From: Tribonema minus
Taxonomy: Eukaryota > Sar > Xanthophyceae > Tribonematales > Tribonemataceae
NCBI GenBank assembly: GCA_017506865.1
Contig: JAFCMP010000524.1
Span: forward strand, 310,001-374,000
DNA length: 64,000 nt
Direction of reading: 5' to 3'
In this document: in pieces, positions 63,001 to 64,000 of the stretch
Layout of the letters: each line of letters starts with the position of its first letter
Position numbering within the stretch: position 1 is the stretch's first letter
The notes under the pieces: model-generated
Database searches by the model: none
The model's input: the letters and a program-made list of their open reading frames with translations, nothing else
What the model was told of the DNA's origin: nothing
Position numbers and translations under genes: made by a program

Positions 63001-63600
63001 AAAAGGGCGTGATCCGAGGGTCAGTGCGATTGCCAACCTCACTGTTGCAGTGCCAGCGAAGCCTGCACACAGAGTGGCGTAATGCGGACTGGACTGGCTT
63101 GCCTGACACGTGATGATATCAATCATGACAATGACGGTGATAATGAAAATGTATGCACATGCCAGCTGTATCGGAACTTGCAGCGATGACCTTGTAACGC
63201 ATGACATGTGCCGATAATGATAATTCCAACGATGACAGCAACGACGCATGCACACTGCAGCTGTGTCGCAACTGGCAATGGTGGCAATGGTATGCATTTG
63301 ACACGTCCGGTTGCTGTCGCAGTTTTGGGAAACAGCGTTGTGCAAAACATGTCCTCACAACAAAAACACCTTGTTGCATCGGTGTCCCGCAGCTCTACGC
63401 AGACCTCTACCTGGGCTTCTGTCTGGTGCTGGAACGCGAACAAGCCAAAGCACAGGCAGCGGAACCGACAGCAGAGGAGGGGGCCCTAGCGGGGGGGGCT
63501 GGTCCTCCTCAGGGGGGCAGTGCTGCAGTGGCAGGCGCAAGGGGGGGGAGGGGCAGCCTGGCTCAGCGGGTCGACTTTGCAAAACGCCAGGACATCACGC
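42010..63600 (+). CDS. Large low-complexity protein with a PH-like domain (partial, continues past the window)
   Basis: Twenty exons in continuous phase give 1255 codons: 42010-42062, 42266-42420, 43405-43522, 45198-45305, 46090-46223, 46803-47422, 48666-49130, 50136-50201, 50678-50880, 51920-52078, 52669-52836, 53741-53881, 55266-55710, 56152-56228, 57895-58027, 58819-58895, 59930-60117, 61502-61634, 62729-62843, 63393-63600. The start 'MHRRRKGTLNHLSGESL' ends at a consensus donor GTAAGT; the frame is also open upstream to an ATG at 41692. Residues 1-1015 are mostly disordered (Ser/Arg, Pro, Gln, Ala runs), with a glutamine-rich coiled coil near 805-840. Residues about 1016-1202 look like a PH domain split by a Gln insert: 'VLKAGIVVRRHRPYRKSEHI', 'LLTSPDGCLTFMWRT', 'HRGRTFSVLYKG', 'LSLDLECDDD'. 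The core resembles PH domains of phospholipase C and plant PH-RCC1 proteins, which bind phosphoinositides. The full function cannot be given without the C-terminus. Confidence 0.78.
43660..43790 (+). repeat. Dispersed 131-bp repeat with a conserved open frame, copy 2
   Basis: Partner of 28208-28338; here in intron 3 of the PH-domain gene, in sense orientation. Frame stays open and shares GGRH and LELYD with copy 1. Confidence 0.65.
44020..45080 (+). repeat. Two 200-bp copies about 850 bp apart in intron 3 of the PH-domain gene
   Basis: Blocks at 44045-44235 and 44890-45085 share CAGGTGAGGCGCGATGCAC, GGGTTAGTCACCAG, GCTGCACGTT and GGCTTGTCA. Each begins with a donor-like CAG|GTGAGG. Confidence 0.75.
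45785..46105 (+). repeat. Acceptor-junction copy before exon 5 of the PH-domain gene
   Basis: Two units about 190 bp apart share CATTACCTGAA, CATGCACATTTGCATG, CTTCAG|CAGCCCCACATCC. Only the second continues into the exon starting at 46090; the first runs into CTG repeats. Confidence 0.8.
48374..48760 (+). repeat. Exon-start duplication before exon 7 of the PH-domain gene
   Basis: A unit of about 197 bp occurs twice: intron end plus 'AGGRPVS', then 'NSITRAAH' and 'LATLAA'. Copy 1 (acceptor near 48470) has RDYVH where copy 2 has MGYVR. Copy 2 continues into the full 465-bp exon; copy 1 does not. Confidence 0.85.
49856..50201 (+). repeat. Two copies of exon 8 and its upstream intron, PH-domain gene
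   Basis: A unit of about 177 bp: TAGCACCTGC, GCTCGCCGCTTCTGCTGCTGG, then CAACATGCGGCAGCCTCCCC. The second copy gives the in-phase exon 50136-50201; the first has an in-frame TGA after its acceptor and no donor. Confidence 0.8.
50826..51540 (+). repeat. Five donor-junction copies after exon 9 of the PH-domain gene
   Basis: The exon end (peptide 'REGQYEFALVMRVDDR') and donor recur near 50826, 51057, 51207, 51329 and 51481. Copies one, two and four keep QYEFALVMRVDD almost exactly; three and five are degenerate (CAACTTTTTGC). CAGCGTTCATTCATGAATTTCGCTTC is shared by the following intron parts. Confidence 0.85.
53395..53760 (+). repeat. Three acceptor-junction copies before exon 12 of the PH-domain gene
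   Basis: GAGCAG|CA(A/G)(T/C)GT(T/C)GCA, then TTCAGGCGGACA and CACCA(T/C)(C/T)GCTGACAAGT, recur near 53410, 53575 and 53735, spaced about 160 bp. The last opens the exon starting at 53741; copy two has TAG in place of CAG. Confidence 0.8.
54900..55275 (+). repeat. Four acceptor-junction copies before exon 13 of the PH-domain gene
   Basis: TTGCAG|GCGCGCGCAGAC or close variants occur at about 54906, 55029, 55149 and 55266, pitch about 120 bp, each decoy followed by GGGTATGCATGTGTGTATGG-like sequence and GGGTCCGTCTG. The fourth opens the coiled-coil exon. Confidence 0.85.
56560..57900 (+). repeat. Acceptor-junction copies before exon 15 of the PH-domain gene, split by a transposon
   Basis: A unit of about 120 bp with CATCAG|GTCGCCCGGCACG, ACTGCCCATTTCAGCATA and ACTTGAAGTACA occurs near 56575 and 56690, then in a third unit that the hAT-like element interrupts, then at the true acceptor (57894). 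Confidence 0.8.
56803..57773. mobile_element. hAT-like non-autonomous DNA transposon (971 bp)
   Basis: The ends are imperfect inverted repeats: CAGACATTGTTGATTTAT on the left and the complement of CAGACATTGCCGATTTAT on the right. The 8-bp duplication CTTCGCAC flanks it exactly at 56795-56802 and 57774-57781. Both ends are packed with the subterminal motif CCGAGT/ACTCGG, many copies each, like hAT transposase-binding repeats. A (CA)n run lies at about 57014-57066. No transposase seen. Confidence 0.82.
58395..58570 (+). repeat. Two tandem 85-bp units in intron 15 of the PH-domain gene
   Basis: GAACTTCAAGTAGGAGCGTC, ACACCTGGTGATCCCGCCTG and CTGTGGGCTA(G/C)CTC are shared by units at about 58398 and 58487. 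Confidence 0.85.
59500..59975 (+). repeat. Five acceptor-junction copies before exon 17 of the PH-domain gene
   Basis: Units of about 102 bp: AACTTCAACCCTACTTGTG, GCTCAG|GCCCTACCGCAAG, AGC..CATCCTGCTCACCAGCC, then degenerate spacer. Exon starts sit near 59525, 59625, 59721, 59822 and 59930. Only the last continues past CCCGGACGGC into an open exon; the others run into TAA or TAAT within about 40 bp. Confidence 0.9.
61095..61530 (+). repeat. Four acceptor-junction copies before exon 18 of the PH-domain gene
   Basis: TGCCAT(G/A)CAG|GCGGAGCGCTGC and CGGCTGCAGACGTAC, or close variants, occur near 61105, 61210, 61320 and 61502. The fourth opens the true exon. Confidence 0.85.
62525..62765 (+). 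repeat. Acceptor-junction copy before exon 19 of the PH-domain gene
   Basis: CAG|GCAATCGGG(G/C)GACAT and CACAGGGGGAGGAC occur at about 62533 and 62729. The second opens the exon; the first soon diverges. Confidence 0.85.
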
Positions 63601-64000
63601 GTGAGTGCTTTGGCATTAGTTGCGAAGATAATGGATTACGTGCCTCGTGTCCAGCTATTGTTGCACTCCACGAATGCTTCCGGCAGGAGTTCAATTGTTT
63701 GGGGCGGGGATCAGTCAATGAATCAGACAGTGCACTCGCTTCCCATGCTGATTTTGTTGAGCTCCTTCGATAGCGGGATTTTTTTGGCCTCTGTTGTCTA
63801 TATTCACCAAGTTACTTATTTCACGAAGACCGTGTCAGCCAGAGTTGGGTCAGAAGGACACCAAAACAAATAACACGGCGGGCTGCTCATTCGCAAGGGT
63901 AAGGCAACGGTATGCGCTAGTATACTCCTGCTCTTGTGGCACGGTCATGGCAGTCTGATATTGGAGCCTGTATGCGTGTCTTTCACAGAGTCCTGGTCTT
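63601..64000 (+). other. Intron of the PH-domain gene, no exon seen before the window edge
   Basis: Exon 20 ends at donor C|GTGAGTG. I find no following exon with matching phase that I can defend; the gene continues beyond 64000. Confidence 0.5.

Noticed and set aside
1-64000. Transfer RNA or ribosomal RNA genes
   Set aside because: I saw no cloverleaf with conserved T-loop and anticodon or rRNA-like core; a tRNAscan search would settle it.

Overview
The window looks like intron-rich nuclear DNA of a unicellular eukaryote, most likely an alga. Exons are short and GC-rich, introns are GT-AG and long (about 0.1-1.2 kb), and TTAGGG-type telomere-like repeats are scattered through it. Ankyrin repeats of the 'GHLEVLRWARENGCPW' type and DUF3054 membrane proteins fit an alga. 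A prasinophyte-like green alga is my best guess, but that is an inference and no sequence here proves it. Most genes become visible only when exons are joined by splice sites and codon phase, so the models below were built that way. Where I give exon chains, every junction keeps phase.

Layout. 1.1-5.9 kb (+): 3' part of an L-type lectin cargo receptor of the ERGIC-53/VIP36 kind, with a coiled-coil stalk and a C-terminal membrane anchor. 6.5-14.9 kb and 17.3-21.7 kb (-): two tandem paralogous genes with a DUF3054 membrane domain, made by a segmental duplication of about 6-7 kb. The first copy carries a 3.5-kb 5'-truncated LINE in an intron (10.86-14.34 kb). 22-26.4 kb: mostly unassigned, with a 210-bp inverted repeat of coding-like sequence. 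26.5-28.6 kb (-): gene with a MYND zinc finger followed by a cysteine-rich domain. 29.8-35.9 kb (+): complete 7-exon gene fusing ankyrin repeats to a METTL21/FAM86-type methyltransferase. 36.4-37.3 kb: hAT-like element. 37.5-39.3 kb (+): broken ankyrin-repeat gene containing an in-frame foldback element. 42.0 kb to the right edge (+): a very large low-complexity protein, 20 exons and 1255 codons so far, with a PH-like domain near the visible end. A second hAT-like element sits in one of its introns.

The most unusual signal runs across genes. Exon-intron junctions are repeatedly copied in tandem into the neighbouring intron. A stretch holding the acceptor plus exon start, or the exon end plus donor, occurs 2-6 times with a pitch of about 60-200 bp, and normally only one copy has the full exon. 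I see this in the lectin, DUF3054, MYND and PH-domain genes. It suggests that introns here grow, or arise, by tandem duplication across splice junctions, and it leaves arrays of decoy splice sites.
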